DNA of 64,000 bases from Christiangramia sp. (GCF_029937855.1 NZ_JAPYPC010000002.1:177919-241918); one strand, 5' to 3'; positions 19,151 through 29,344 are shown, numbered from the stretch's first letter. Notes: generated by a model not told the origin, from the sequence alone. A program made the numbers and translations.

Positions 19151-20320
19151 ATGGATACACGCAAGATCATTCTTACCGGTTTGGGCATTGTGCTCATTAT
19201 CGCTGCTGTTTTTGGCGCCAAGGCTATTATAGATAGCAAAGAGGCTCCAAAACCCAATATTAAAAAGACTGTTAAAACAGTTTTTGTGGATACTATTCAA
19301 AATTCCACAGTTTCAATAAATATTCCGGCAAATGGTAATTTGGTAGCCAAAAGGCGGGTGGAGCTATATGCCGAAGTGCAGGGTGTGTTCAGGTACAGTG
19401 CGCAGCCGTTTAAAGCCGGGCAGGCTTATAAACAAGGACAAACACTCTTAAAAATAGATGCTTCAGAATATGAAGCAAGCGTACAATCGGCGAAAAGCGA
19501 TCTTTATAATCAAATCACTGCTATAATGCCCGATTTGAGACTGGATTATCCTGAAATTTTTCCGAAGTGGCAGGAGTATCTGAATAATTTTGATGTGAAT
19601 AGCTCTGTTCCACCCTTACCAGAACCAACCAGTGATAAAGAGCGATATTTTATAAACGGAAGAGGGATCAATACAGCCTATTATAATATCAAGAACTTAG
19701 AGCAACGCCTTATTAAATATCGAATCACTGCACCTTTTGACGGAGTTTTAACCGAAGCACTGGTCACAGAAGGTACGCTTATTAGAAATGGCCAGAAGTT
19801 AGGTGAGTTCATCGATCCTGATATTTATGAATTACAGGTTTCCATCGCTAAGCAATATGCAGATCTATTAAGAGTGGATGAAAAAGTGGTATTAACGAAC
19901 AATAATGGTACTGAAACTTATGAAGGAAGAGTAAGCCGCGTTAATGCTAAAATTGATCAGGCCACGCAAACGGTTAGTGTCTTTATAGAAGTAAAAAACA
20001 GCTCTCTCAAAGAAGGGATGTACATGCAGGCTAACCTTGATGCGAAACAAGAAGAGAATGCCATAGAAATAGACCGTAGCCTTGTGAATGACAGGAACGA
20101 GATATTTACGGTGAAAGATTCGGTTTTAAAAAGCATAGAGGTCAAACCCGTTTATTTTTCTGATAAGAAAGTAGTTATTAAAGGAGTGCCAGATGGAACG
20201 GTGATTTTAAACCGACAGGTTTCTGGGGCTTATAACGGGATGCGTGTTAATATAGCCGGAGAAGAAAACGCTGCTGGCAATAATAATACGTTTAAAAATG
20301 CTGAAAGCCTGAATCAATGA
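19151..20320 (+). CDS. RND efflux periplasmic adaptor (membrane fusion protein)
   Basis: Bridges the RND pump and the outer-membrane channel. N-terminal membrane anchor (about 6-28), then the HlyD/AcrA-type order: lipoyl half-motif, short alpha hairpin, second lipoyl half (ITAPFDGVLTEALVTEGTLI), beta-barrel and membrane-proximal domain. First of a three-gene operon; it overlaps the pump gene by 4 bases (ATGA), so the two are translationally coupled. Confidence 0.92.
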   Translation: MDTRKIILTGLGIVLIIAAVFGAKAIIDSKEAPKPNIKKTVKTVFVDTIQNSTVSINIPANGNLVAKRRVELYAEVQGVFRYSAQPFKAGQAYKQGQTLLKIDASEYEASVQSAKSDLYNQITAIMPDLRLDYPEIFPKWQEYLNNFDVNSSVPPLPEPTSDKERYFINGRGINTAYYNIKNLEQRLIKYRITAPFDGVLTEALVTEGTLIRNGQKLGEFIDPDIYELQVSIAKQYADLLRVDEKVVLTNNNGTETYEGRVSRVNAKIDQATQTVSVFIEVKNSSLKEGMYMQANLDAKQEENAIEIDRSLVNDRNEIFTVKDSVLKSIEVKPVYFSDKKVVIKGVPDGTVILNRQVSGAYNGMRVNIAGEENAAGNNNTFKNAESLNQ

Positions 20321-23300
20321 GAAAGATCATCAGTTATTTTATCAAATACCACGTAGCGGTAAATATTATGATTATCGCCTTCGTGATATTTGGGGTGGTG
20401 GGGATGCTGCGTATGCAGTCGTCTTTCTTTCCTTTGATCGAATCAGAAATCATCAATATCAACATCACCTATCCCGGTGCAGCACCTGAAGAAATTGAGG
20501 AAGGTATTGTTCTGAAGATCGAAGATAATTTAAAAGGCCTGGTAGGTGTTGAACGGGTGACCTCGGTATCCAGGGAAAATGGCGGTAGCATTACGGTAGA
20601 AATAGATGCTGATGAAGATATTGATGTGATGCTTTCCGAAGTTAAAAATGCGGTAGATCGTGTGCCTAACTTTCCAACGGGAATGGAGCCTCTGGTGGTC
20701 GCCAAGCAGGAAAATATCAGAGAAACCTTTGATTTTTTTATAAGTGGTGAAGGGGTTGATCTCGCCACATTGAAACAGATTGGCCGGCAGGTAGAATACG
20801 ATCTGCGTACTATGGATGGACTGTCTCAAATTGAACTTTCGGGCTTTCCAGAAGAGGAAATTGAGATTGCCGTAAATGAAAATGACCTTCTCGCTTTCAA
20901 CCTTACTTTTACAGAAGTAGCTCAGGCGGTGGCCCGGGCAAACATACTCACCACAGGTGGGAGTATTAAAACACAGGAAGAAGACTTCTTAATTCGTGCC
21001 GACAATAGATCTTACTATGGAAAAGAGTTAAATAAACTTGTAGTAAAATCGCAACCTGATGGGACTACGGTTACTTTAGAAGACGTAGCCACCATTCGGG
21101 ACCGTTTTTCAGAAACACCAAATGCTTCTTATATCAATGGCCGGGTAGCGGTAAGTGTAAATATTTCTACTACCAATAATGAAGATCTTATTTCAGCAGC
21201 AGAAAAGGTTAGAAATTATGTAGAGGAGTTCAATGAAAAGAATGATACGCTACAAATCATTGTAGAGGATGATCGTAGTATCACCCTAAACCAGAGAACA
21301 CAGTTGTTAATCGAAAATGGGGCTGTGGGGATTCTTTTGGTATTGTTGTTCTTATCATTTTTTCTGAATACGCGCCTGGCATTTTGGGTAGCCTTTGGTC
21401 TGCCTATTTCATTTTTAGGAATGTTTATTTTCGCAGGTTCATTCGGGGTGACCATTAATGTATTGTCCCTCTTCGGAATGATCATCGTAATTGGAATCCT
21501 GGTAGATGATGGGATTGTAATTTCAGAAAATATTTACCAGCATTACGAAAGAGGTAAAAAACCTGTACAGGCAGCTATAGATGGAACCATGGAAGTTTTG
21601 CCGCCGATTCTTTCTGCCATCATTACCACCGTCCTCGCTTTCTCTACATTCTTATTTTTAGATAGCCGTATAGGTCAGTTTTTTGGTGAAGTAAGTACGG
21701 TAGTGATATTGACCCTTTTGGTTTCTTTAATTGAAGCTTTGATCATTTTACCGGCGCATATTGCCCATTCTAAAGCACTGGTTAGAGAATCTGAAGAAGA
21801 AAAAAAGCAAAAGAAAGGCTTAGCCAAATTGTTTCTGAAGTTGAGGAAATTTAACGAGTATGGAGACCGTTTTATGCAATACCTGCGTGATCGACTTTAC
21901 GAGCCGGTAATTCGTGTAATTGTGGCCAACCGTTTCTTAAGCCTGTCTGTTTTAATCACTTTATTTATCCTAACTATAGGCTCGGTGATGGGCGGCGTTG
22001 TTAATGTTACCTTGTTTCCAAGTATTGCCAGTGACAGAGTAAGTATAGATTTGTTAATGCCGGAAGGTACCAATCCCCAAAAGACCGATAGTATTATTTC
22101 TATGGTGGAAGATGCTGCCTGGCGTGTAAATGAAGATTTTACCGAACGACAGACCGGAAATAAGCAGGTGGTACAAAATATAGTTCGTCGCGTTGGTCCC
22201 GGAAATAACAAAGCTTCTCTTCGCGTAAATTTATTGCCTGGAGAAGAACGTGATTTTGGTTCGCCAGAAATTACCAATGCCATACGGGATGAAGTTGGAG
22301 AGGTGTATGGTGTGGAACGTTTAACCTTTGGCTCTGGCGGAAACTTTGGAGGTAAACCGGTTTCTGTGTCTTTATTAGGTAACAATTTAAATGAGTTAGA
22401 GCAGGCCAAAGTTGAATTGAAATCGGCGATGGAAGAAAATCCAACTTTAAAAGATGTAACCGATACCGATCCTGATGGCATTAAGGAAATTACGATAGAA
22501 TTAAATGAGAATGCGTATGCGCTTGGCCTGAATTTAAGCGAGGTGATGAGCCAGGTGCGGGCAGGATTTTTTGGTCTTCAGGCGCAGCGTTTTCAACGCG
22601 GACAGGATGAAATTAGAGTTTGGGTACGTTATGATCGTGGCAATAGGGAATCTATCAACGATCTGGACGATATGCGTATTGTTACTCCTGAAGGAAACCG
22701 GGTGCCGTTTGGTGAAATTGCTACTTACAACATAAGACGTGGAACAGAATCCATAAGTCACCTGGAGGGATTGAGGGAGATTCGGGTAGAAGCCGATATG
22801 GAAGATCCCGATGCCAGTGCAACCGATGCTATTGCCAACATAGATGAGAATATTTTGCCCGAAATACTGGCTAAATATCCAAGCGTTTCAGTGTCTTATG
22901 AAGGTCAGAACCGGGAAGCAGATAAATTAACCAGTTCTGCCAAAAAAGTGTTTCCTGTTATTCTCTTTTTGATATATGCCGTGATAGCTTTCACTTTTAG
23001 AAGTTATAGTCAGCCGTTCTTGTTGATGCTTATGATTCCATTTAGTATCATCGGTGTGGCGTGGGGCCATTTTTTACATAGTTTTCCGGTAAATATCCTC
23101 TCTCTTTTAGGTATTATTGCCCTGGTTGGAATAATGGTAAACGACGGCCTGGTGCTAATAGGAAAATTTAATACCTATTTGCGTGATGGCATGCGCTTTG
23201 AAAAAGCGCTTATTGAAGCTGGAAAATCACGTTTTAGGGCTATTTTTCTTACCTCATTAACTACAATTGCGGGTATTGCGCCTCTTTTACTGGAAAAAAG

Positions 23301-23574
23301 TCGGCAGGCCCAGTTTTTAAAACCAATGGCCATTTCTATCGCCTATGGTATTTTTGTAGCTACCTTCTTAACTTTGTTGGTATTACCACTGCTTTTATCG
23401 CTAACAAATTCAGCAAAAGCCAGGGCTAAATGGTTAAAAACTGGCGAGAAAGTCAGTCGGGAATCTGTTGAACGTGCTATTAAAGAACAAAATGAAGAAG
23501 ACGAGCGCCAAAACGAATTGGACCAGGCAAATGCTAATTCAAATGGAAAGAAACTTCAACCACAGGATAAATAG
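20317..23574 (+). CDS. RND efflux pump, inner-membrane transporter (AcrB superfamily)
   Basis: 1085 residues, usual for an RND pump: helix 1 near 12-30, a large periplasmic loop, helices 2-6 about 330-490, helix 7 near 545, a second loop, and a last helix bundle about 875-1020. Helix 4 has GILVDDGIVISENI, carrying the paired Asp of the proton relay as in HAE-type pumps; the matching late helix has GIMVNDGLVLIGKFN. The C-terminal about 60 residues are charged and Gln/Asn-rich. Substrates (drugs, detergents or bile-like compounds) are not predictable. Centre of the adaptor-pump-channel operon. Confidence 0.95.
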   Translation: MRKIISYFIKYHVAVNIMIIAFVIFGVVGMLRMQSSFFPLIESEIININITYPGAAPEEIEEGIVLKIEDNLKGLVGVERVTSVSRENGGSITVEIDADEDIDVMLSEVKNAVDRVPNFPTGMEPLVVAKQENIRETFDFFISGEGVDLATLKQIGRQVEYDLRTMDGLSQIELSGFPEEEIEIAVNENDLLAFNLTFTEVAQAVARANILTTGGSIKTQEEDFLIRADNRSYYGKELNKLVVKSQPDGTTVTLEDVATIRDRFSETPNASYINGRVAVSVNISTTNNEDLISAAEKVRNYVEEFNEKNDTLQIIVEDDRSITLNQRTQLLIENGAVGILLVLLFLSFFLNTRLAFWVAFGLPISFLGMFIFAGSFGVTINVLSLFGMIIVIGILVDDGIVISENIYQHYERGKKPVQAAIDGTMEVLPPILSAIITTVLAFSTFLFLDSRIGQFFGEVSTVVILTLLVSLIEALIILPAHIAHSKALVRESEEEKKQKKGLAKLFLKLRKFNEYGDRFMQYLRDRLYEPVIRVIVANRFLSLSVLITLFILTIGSVMGGVVNVTLFPSIASDRVSIDLLMPEGTNPQKTDSIISMVEDAAWRVNEDFTERQTGNKQVVQNIVRRVGPGNNKASLRVNLLPGEERDFGSPEITNAIRDEVGEVYGVERLTFGSGGNFGGKPVSVSLLGNNLNELEQAKVELKSAMEENPTLKDVTDTDPDGIKEITIELNENAYALGLNLSEVMSQVRAGFFGLQAQRFQRGQDEIRVWVRYDRGNRESINDLDDMRIVTPEGNRVPFGEIATYNIRRGTESISHLEGLREIRVEADMEDPDASATDAIANIDENILPEILAKYPSVSVSYEGQNREADKLTSSAKKVFPVILFLIYAVIAFTFRSYSQPFLLMLMIPFSIIGVAWGHFLHSFPVNILSLLGIIALVGIMVNDGLVLIGKFNTYLRDGMRFEKALIEAGKSRFRAIFLTSLTTIAGIAPLLLEKSRQAQFLKPMAISIAYGIFVATFLTLLVLPLLLSLTNSAKARAKWLKTGEKVSRESVERAIKEQNEEDERQNELDQANANSNGKKLQPQDK

Positions 23575-23580
23575 GATTTA

Positions 23581-24915
23581 ATGAAATTAATACATTCAAT
23601 TTTTTATTTTTCAATCATACTTTTTGGTAGTGTTGAAGGTTTTGGTCAAGAAAAGATATTGACGAAGGAAGAAGTAATCTCCCGGGCCCTTGAGGAGAAT
23701 TTTGGAATTCGGCTGGCCAATAACGAGGTGGAGATTGCTGAAAATAACCAGAGTATATGGAATTCTGGTTACCTTCCTACGGTAACCGGTCTTGCCGGTG
23801 CAAACTACGATCTTAATGACCGCTTGACAATTCCGGAAGAGGGTAATGTAGTGGATCAACAAGGCATTGAAAGCAACAGGTACAATGCTTCCATCAATGT
23901 GGGTTACACTCTTTTTGATGGATTGGGCAGATATTATAATTACAAAAGCTTAAAAGAGCAATATGACCTTTCACAACTTCAGGCCAGGGAAACTATAGAG
24001 AATTCTATTCTTCAGATCATGAGTGTCTATTACGAGATAGCGCGATTATCTGAAAATATAGAGGTGCTGGAGGAAACTTTGGAAATTTCTAAAAACAGGG
24101 TTACCAGGGCAAAATACCAGTTTGAATACGGGCAGGTGAATAATCTTGCGGTACTCAATGCTAGAGTAGATGTAAACAATGATAGCGTGGCATTACTGGA
24201 TACCGAACAGCAATTGAAAAATACGAAGAGAGATCTCAATGTATTATTGGATCGGGAAATTACTGCCAATGAATTTTCAGTAGACACCACGGTAAATTTT
24301 ATTACAGAATTAGAACTGGAGAATTTCATTAACAAGGCTGAAATAAATAATGTATCGCTGCTTCAAATTGAGCAAAACCTGGAGATAAGTGATTATGATA
24401 TCAAAATTAGTAAGTCCGGTTATTTACCTAGCATAGATCTCACAGGTTCTTACGGCTGGAATAGGAACCGTAGTGCAGCCACGGCGTTCTTTCCAGGTTC
24501 AACTACCACTACCGATGGTTTTGCTGCAGGAGTGAGCTTAAGATGGGATATTTTTGATGGTGGCGCCACCAATGTGCAGATCCAGAATTCAAAAATAAGG
24601 TATGAAAGTGAAGAATTGCGTAAACAACAATTGGAGAATGAGGTTAGAAGGGATATAGCCAATGCTTTGGGGAATTATAGGAATAAGCTTTATATTTTAA
24701 AGGTGCAGGAGGAGAATGTAAATACTAATCTGGATAATTTTAATCGATCTGAGGAACAGTATAAGCTCGGGAGGATAAGTTCTATTGAATTCCGGCAAGC
24801 CCAAATAAATCTTCTGGATGCTCGTACCAGTCTTAATCTTGCAAAATATGATGCAAAACTTTCAGAACTGCAACTGCTTCAGCTAACCGGACAATTATTA
24901 AATGTAGAATTGTAG
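23581..24915 (+). CDS. TolC-like outer-membrane efflux channel
   Basis: Signal peptide (about 1-22, ending EGFGQ), then two related outer_membrane_efflux (OEP) repeats of long helices and short barrel strands; GVSLRWDIFDGG and YTLFDGLGRYYNYK are the paired barrel motifs. The 444 residues fit. It starts 6 bases after the pump stop and completes the tripartite RND system. The following small cysteine protein gene begins 3 bases after its stop and may share the transcript. Confidence 0.93.
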   Translation: MKLIHSIFYFSIILFGSVEGFGQEKILTKEEVISRALEENFGIRLANNEVEIAENNQSIWNSGYLPTVTGLAGANYDLNDRLTIPEEGNVVDQQGIESNRYNASINVGYTLFDGLGRYYNYKSLKEQYDLSQLQARETIENSILQIMSVYYEIARLSENIEVLEETLEISKNRVTRAKYQFEYGQVNNLAVLNARVDVNNDSVALLDTEQQLKNTKRDLNVLLDREITANEFSVDTTVNFITELELENFINKAEINNVSLLQIEQNLEISDYDIKISKSGYLPSIDLTGSYGWNRNRSAATAFFPGSTTTTDGFAAGVSLRWDIFDGGATNVQIQNSKIRYESEELRKQQLENEVRRDIANALGNYRNKLYILKVQEENVNTNLDNFNRSEEQYKLGRISSIEFRQAQINLLDARTSLNLAKYDAKLSELQLLQLTGQLLNVEL

Positions 24916-24918
24916 GTT

Positions 24919-25101
24919 ATGTATGAACACTTTTTCCAATGTCCCTACTGCTGGGAGGAGATCTCAGTACTTCTGGATCCTTCTGTTCACAGACAAACCT
25001 ATATTGAAGATTGTGAGGTTTGTTGTCGACCTATTGAATTTCAGGTGGCTTTTGAAGGGAATGAATTAATTGAATTTCAGGCTTCTGATATTGAACAATA
25101 A
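24919..25101 (+). CDS. CPXCG-type small zinc-ribbon protein
   Basis: A 60-residue protein with two cysteine pairs, FQCPYCWEE and CEVCCRP, fitting the CPXCG cysteine-rich family (probable zinc binding). It starts 3 bases after the TolC-like gene. Function unknown. Confidence 0.85.
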   Translation: MYEHFFQCPYCWEEISVLLDPSVHRQTYIEDCEVCCRPIEFQVAFEGNELIEFQASDIEQ

Positions 25102-25160
25102 ATTGAATTTTTCATCCACTTAACTCATATAGAATCACTACTTTAGGTTTTTAAATAATT

Positions 25161-25514
25161 ATGGCGATAAGTTTCGAATTGGCAGGTCACGTGGTAGGCA
25201 TCATGATAGACAGGGATGTGAACAAAGATTATCTCGATGAAATTCACCGTATTATAGAGAAGAAATTAGAACAGCACGAACGTATTAATTTGTTTTGTGA
25301 AATTATGCCGGATAATAAAGTGCCTCTAAAATTTCTTGTTGAAAATATTAAATTCAAATTTGATCATTCGGAACAGATTCAGAAGCTTGCAATGGTCACC
25401 AATCTGGCCTGGATACGAGGAATTATGGATGTGGATAATTTCTTTTTAAGTACCGAGGTAAAGTCTTTTGAGCTGAAAGACAGGATTGAAGCGATTCAAT
25501 GGATTTCTATATAA
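25161..25514 (+). CDS. SpoIIAA-like (STAS/SEC14-fold) protein
   Basis: 117 residues resembling the SpoIIAA-like/DUF3478 family: ISFELAGHVVGIMIDRDV at the start, INLFCEIM in the middle and AMVTNLAWIRGIMDVDNFF, then FELKDRIEAIQWI at the end. The fold is lipid- or protein-binding; the role here is unknown. No membrane segment. Probably co-transcribed with the small gene 59 bases upstream. Confidence 0.75.
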   Translation: MAISFELAGHVVGIMIDRDVNKDYLDEIHRIIEKKLEQHERINLFCEIMPDNKVPLKFLVENIKFKFDHSEQIQKLAMVTNLAWIRGIMDVDNFFLSTEVKSFELKDRIEAIQWISI

Positions 25515-25531
25515 ACATTTTTTCAAAAAAG

Positions 25532-25564
25532 TTTGGAAGAATCCTTTTTTCTGTCTTATATTTG
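25532..25564 (+). promoter_or_regulatory. Promoter of tRNA-fMet (TTTG-N21-TATATTTG)
   Basis: -33 element TTTG (25532-25535) and -7 element TATATTTG (25557-25564) separated by 21 bases, a full match to the Bacteroidetes sigma-70 consensus, ending 11 bases before the mature 5' end of the tRNA. Confidence 0.85.
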
Positions 25565-25575
25565 CCGTCCAATAT

Positions 25576-25648
<73 letters not shown>

Positions 25649-25655
25649 CAAAGAA

Positions 25656-25688
25656 AAAAACCACCTAAATCGGGTGGTTTTTTATTTT
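25656..25688 (+). terminator. Terminator of tRNA-fMet
   Basis: Stem AAAAACCACC / GGTGGTTTTT with a short loop and T-rich tail, beginning 8 bases after the tRNA. Confidence 0.88.
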
Positions 25689-25763
25689 TATCTATCTGTT
25701 TTCAGAGCCTACTATGGTTCAAGTTCCGTAAATAGAAAAATCAGATGTAGAACATTTAAACTC

Positions 25764-26471
25764 TCAGTTTTCAATTTCTAATTCAGTCGCTAAATCCAGG
25801 CCATCTGCAACAAGGTCAAAAATTTCGCTGTTCTGACTTTCACTTATCACGATTACCCCGTCGTACTGAGTTGCATCGGCCATATGGTTATCGGTAACTC
25901 CTGCAAACCATGCAGATGGGTCGAAAGTGATTTGAGCTACGGCCGATTCATTTTCAGCGAAAACTATTGTACCTTCCCTCTCAACTTCGAAAGTTTCTCC
26001 TGAATTAAATTCAAAACGAATAGGAGTGCTGGTGCCACCAGGTGATGTATAGGTTCCGGTCAAGACAACTGAAGGCTCATCAGTTTCATCCAAAATCTCT
26101 AGTTCCACGCTTACTTCCTCATAAATTCCTGCCGGAATTTCAATAGCTCTGATATCTGGGGAAGGAATACCTGTGGCAAAATCTATGACGACCACTTGCT
26201 CTAGTTCAAATTCTACTGATTCCAAATCATTCTCTGATTCAGCTTCGTATTCCATAGCCGTCAATGTGATAAATCCGTCGTCAAAAACGAAATTACCACC
26301 TGAAGCTTGCTTGCTAACAGAGGCAGTTTGACCCTGGGTATTAAATAAAGAAGTTACGGTATTGAAATTTACCGATAGTATGGGTTGTGCGGTAGAATTT
26401 TCATCTGAGCTACAGGCGGAAAGACTGGCTATTAAGGTGACCATCAGTAGTTTGGAGAATAGATATCTCAT
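25764..26471 (-). CDS. Hypothetical lipoprotein
   Basis: Lipoprotein signal peptide with the lipid Cys in IASLSACSSDEN (about residue 20), then a beta-rich, acidic mature region of about 215 residues. The layout of a VEFELEQVVVIDF strand followed by IPAGIYEEVSVELEI recalls the DUF4382-type lipoprotein domain, but the match is weak. Function unknown; probably periplasmic or surface. Monocistronic. Confidence 0.65.
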   Translation of the reverse strand: MRYLFSKLLMVTLIASLSACSSDENSTAQPILSVNFNTVTSLFNTQGQTASVSKQASGGNFVFDDGFITLTAMEYEAESENDLESVEFELEQVVVIDFATGIPSPDIRAIEIPAGIYEEVSVELEILDETDEPSVVLTGTYTSPGGTSTPIRFEFNSGETFEVEREGTIVFAENESAVAQITFDPSAWFAGVTDNHMADATQYDGVIVISESQNSEIFDLVADGLDLATELEIEN

Positions 26472-26642
26472 TTTTGTAGGTTTAAAATTTCTAAAGTGAC
26501 AAATATAAAACTAAAACATTATATGTGAGCCAACTGGTGTGAGTTATACCCTATTCTCCTGTTCATATTCTAATGAAGCCAGATCCACTAAATCCTGTAT
26601 AAACTGTTTTGATATTTTAATTTTTTCCCACTACTACAAATT

Positions 26643-26672
26643 AATAAAGCCACTCAATTGAGTGGCTTTATT
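26643..26672 (-). terminator. Terminator of the SYLF lipoprotein gene
   Basis: Perfect palindrome AATAAAGCCACTCAA / TTGAGTGGCTTTATT, 21 bases past the stop of the minus-strand gene at 26693. It can work in both directions. Confidence 0.85.
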
Positions 26673-26692
26673 AATTCTAATACTTCTCAAAT

Positions 26693-27226
26693 TTATCGTG
26701 GAGTATAACCAAATCTTTGACCGGCAACCGATACTCCTACCATTGCACCTGCTTTTGGCATGGTGGCTACTGCTATACCATCCTTGAAGGATATGGTTTT
26801 GGATTTTCCTTTTTCTATTATTACGGCTGTAGCATTTCCGGAAAGTTCATATTCTCCATCTTTAAAATCATCCAGGTCCTCCTGGGTTTCGAAGAAAATT
26901 ACTTCTCTGTAAGCTTTTCCACCTATCTGAAGTCCTACATCAACTTGCTTCAAATTAGAATACCCAATCATGGTTCCGTTTTCATAAACAATACCATTAC
27001 CCGATGCCCCTCCAATTATATAAGCACCTTTTCCTACATTAGGAAAAATAGCATATCCTGCAGAGGTATTGAATAATTCCTGCACGTTCTGGTTTGCCTG
27101 ACTCATTGCTGTTTTTGCCTCGTTTACATCCTGCATTAGATCATCGGCATTTCCGTTTTTGCCAGGTCCACAGCCAACTAAAGCTATAAACAACATTAAT
27201 AAACCTATTCTATTCAAATTTTTCAT
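26693..27226 (-). CDS. SYLF-domain (YSC84-type) lipoprotein
   Basis: Lipoprotein signal peptide (FIALVGCGPG), then the SYLF/Ysc84 lipid-binding domain: AGYAIFPNVGKGAYIIGGA, VYENGTMIGYSNLKQVDVGLQIGG, and a C-terminal AMVGVSVAGQRFGYTPR. The domain binds phospholipid in known members; bacterial periplasmic roles are unclear. 177 residues, monocistronic with its own terminator. Confidence 0.88.
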   Translation of the reverse strand: MKNLNRIGLLMLFIALVGCGPGKNGNADDLMQDVNEAKTAMSQANQNVQELFNTSAGYAIFPNVGKGAYIIGGASGNGIVYENGTMIGYSNLKQVDVGLQIGGKAYREVIFFETQEDLDDFKDGEYELSGNATAVIIEKGKSKTISFKDGIAVATMPKAGAMVGVSVAGQRFGYTPR

Positions 27227-27490
27227 AATAACTATATTTTTTTGGTTATTCGAATTTAATGGTTGGAGAGAAGATAAGTTGTTAAGCAGAAGTTATTTAG
27301 TATTACTTTAAGTAGTTTTATACAGGAATGTTAATTTAATTTAGAACAGGTTTAAGCCAAAAAAATAAATAATAAAATGCTCAACGCGAATCAGCTTTTT
27401 ATTTAAGAAGAGGCTAAGCCAAAAGTGATTTTTCAATAAACTTTTGAATTCACCTGAATTGAATATGGCATCAGCATCCTGGCCTATTCC

Positions 27491-27643
27491 TTACACTTCA
27501 ATTTTTTCCTGGTTATTTTCGGTATAAAAAGTCTCCAAAAAGAGGAAGATATTTCTTCCTCTTTCCATTCCGTTCGATCCTACTAACGTGGCGGTACGAT
27601 CTATTTTTCTGCTACCTTTAATTTCAGAATTATCAGTAATCAT
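27491..27643 (-). CDS. Possible small protein (50 residues)
   Basis: An ATG at 27643 opens a 50-codon frame in the 540-base gap between the SYLF and pckA genes (MITDNSEIKGSRKI... ending ENNQEKIEV). Codon choice looks protein-like and it lies 124 bases downstream of pckA on the same strand. A weak purine-rich stretch precedes the start. No family recognised. It contains an 11-bp hairpin (27539-27564). The remaining parts of the gap (27227-27490, 27644-27766) show nothing convincing. Confidence 0.35.
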   Translation of the reverse strand: MITDNSEIKGSRKIDRTATLVGSNGMERGRNIFLFLETFYTENNQEKIEV

Positions 27644-27766
27644 TTTAAACTTTTAGCCTTATTTAAAGCTTAAAGAAGTATTGGTAACCTATGATTATTT
27701 GTTTTAATGCCATTTCACCACCGGTAAAAAGAAAAGTATAATATATCTACAATATTTGCTGGTAAT

Positions 27767-29344
27767 TTAAAAATCGAATCGTTGAGGTCCCCCACGGCGA
27801 ATTTCTTCGCTGGCATAAGATTCAAATTTTTCAAAATTCTTTCTAAAGGCATTGGAAAGTTTGAATGCAGCCTTATAATAAGCTTGATCATTATTCCAGG
27901 TTGCACGAGGGCTTAAAACCTTGTCTGGTACGCCGGGGCATGATCTCGGCTGGGCGACTCCAAATACAGAATGAATATGATATTTTTCATAGGAATACTT
28001 CTTATCAAGTTTTCCATCTAAGATAGCATTTACCATTGCCCTGGTATATTCCAGTTTAATCCGTGATCCAACGCCATAAGCACCGCCAGTCCATCCTGTA
28101 TTGATAAGCCAAACATTGGCGCCACTTGTTGCAATCTTTTCACTTAACATTTCAGCATAAGCAGTAGGATGCAAAGGCATGAAAGGAGCTCCGAAACATG
28201 CAGAAAATGACGGTACGGGCTCATCGATTCCAGCTTCGGTACCTGCGATTTTGGAAGTATAGCCAGATATGAAGTGATAAGCAGCCTGATAGGTTGTTAA
28301 TTTTGAAACAGGAGGTAAAACTCCAAATGCATCTGCGGTAAGGAAGAAAATGTTTTTGGGATATTCCCCGACAGATGGAAGCTGGATATTATTGATATGG
28401 TGTATGGGATAACTTACCCGGGTATTTTGGGTGATGGAAGTGTCTTTAAAATCTACCTCTCCGTCGTTTATAATCACATTTTCCAATAAAGCGCCGTTCC
28501 GTACAGCCTTATAAATATCTGGTTCAGACTCTTCTTTCAGGTTTATTACTTTGGCATAACAACCTCCTTCAAAATTGAAAATTTTATCTTCAGGGGTCCA
28601 GCCATGTTCATCATCACCAATCAATTTTCGAGAGGGATCTGCAGATAAGGTTGTTTTTCCAGTTCCTGAAAGTCCAAAGAATATGGCGGTATCATTATCT
28701 TCCCCCACATTTGCTGAGCAATGCATTGGCAAAACATCATGTTCTGTGGGGAGAATAAAATTAAGGGCTGAAAAAATACCTTTTTTAATTTCGCCGGTAT
28801 ATCCCGTACCACCAATTAAGACCGTTTTCTCAGAAAAGCATAAAATGGCAAAATTTTCCTGGCGGGTGCCATGAACTTCAGGATTTGCTTTAAAGCCCGG
28901 GGCATCTATCACCGTCCAGTCTTTTTTAAAGTTTTCGAGCTCTTCTTCTTTCGGCCTTATAAACATATTATAGGCGAACAGGTTGGACCAGGCATATTCT
29001 GTGATCACTTCCAGTTTTAACTGATATTTTTCTAAAGCCCCGGCATTGGCAAAACGGGTGTATATTTCTTTATCTTCAAGATATTTCAAAACATCCTGTT
29101 TTAACCGGCTGTACTTCTCATAACTAAAAGGAATGTTTATCTGTCCCCAATGTACTTTATCTTTGGTTTGATCTTCTTCAACAATAAAGCGGTCTTGTGG
29201 AGAGCGTCCGGTAAAGGTTCCGGTATTAATAGCGATACTACCCGTATTAGTTTTCTGGCCGCCCTCCTCTTTTTCTATAATTTTGATTAATTCAGCAGCA
29301 TCTAATTGATGATGGGATGTTTTGGAATTAGTGTATGGTTTCAT
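27767..29344 (-). CDS. pckA: Phosphoenolpyruvate carboxykinase (ATP)
   Basis: Converts oxaloacetate plus ATP to PEP, first step of gluconeogenesis. 525 residues. ATP-type signatures are visible: RSPQDRFIVEE, GTRQENFAILCF, kinase-1a P-loop GLSGTGKTTLSAD, kinase-2 LIGDDEHGW, and FLTADAFGVLPPVS in the C-terminal half. Monocistronic with a 353-base upstream gap. Fits a marine heterotroph that stores or builds glucans (see glgE operon). Confidence 0.97.
   Translation of the reverse strand: MKPYTNSKTSHHQLDAAELIKIIEKEEGGQKTNTGSIAINTGTFTGRSPQDRFIVEEDQTKDKVHWGQINIPFSYEKYSRLKQDVLKYLEDKEIYTRFANAGALEKYQLKLEVITEYAWSNLFAYNMFIRPKEEELENFKKDWTVIDAPGFKANPEVHGTRQENFAILCFSEKTVLIGGTGYTGEIKKGIFSALNFILPTEHDVLPMHCSANVGEDNDTAIFFGLSGTGKTTLSADPSRKLIGDDEHGWTPEDKIFNFEGGCYAKVINLKEESEPDIYKAVRNGALLENVIINDGEVDFKDTSITQNTRVSYPIHHINNIQLPSVGEYPKNIFFLTADAFGVLPPVSKLTTYQAAYHFISGYTSKIAGTEAGIDEPVPSFSACFGAPFMPLHPTAYAEMLSEKIATSGANVWLINTGWTGGAYGVGSRIKLEYTRAMVNAILDGKLDKKYSYEKYHIHSVFGVAQPRSCPGVPDKVLSPRATWNNDQAYYKAAFKLSNAFRKNFEKFESYASEEIRRGGPQRFDF

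Noticed and set aside
21897..22481. 194-codon frame opposite the RND pump
   Set aside because: Serine/proline-rich shadow frame with no start signal or domain.
27539..27564. 11-bp hairpin considered as a terminator
   Set aside because: No T-run after it on either strand and it lies inside a possible small coding frame.
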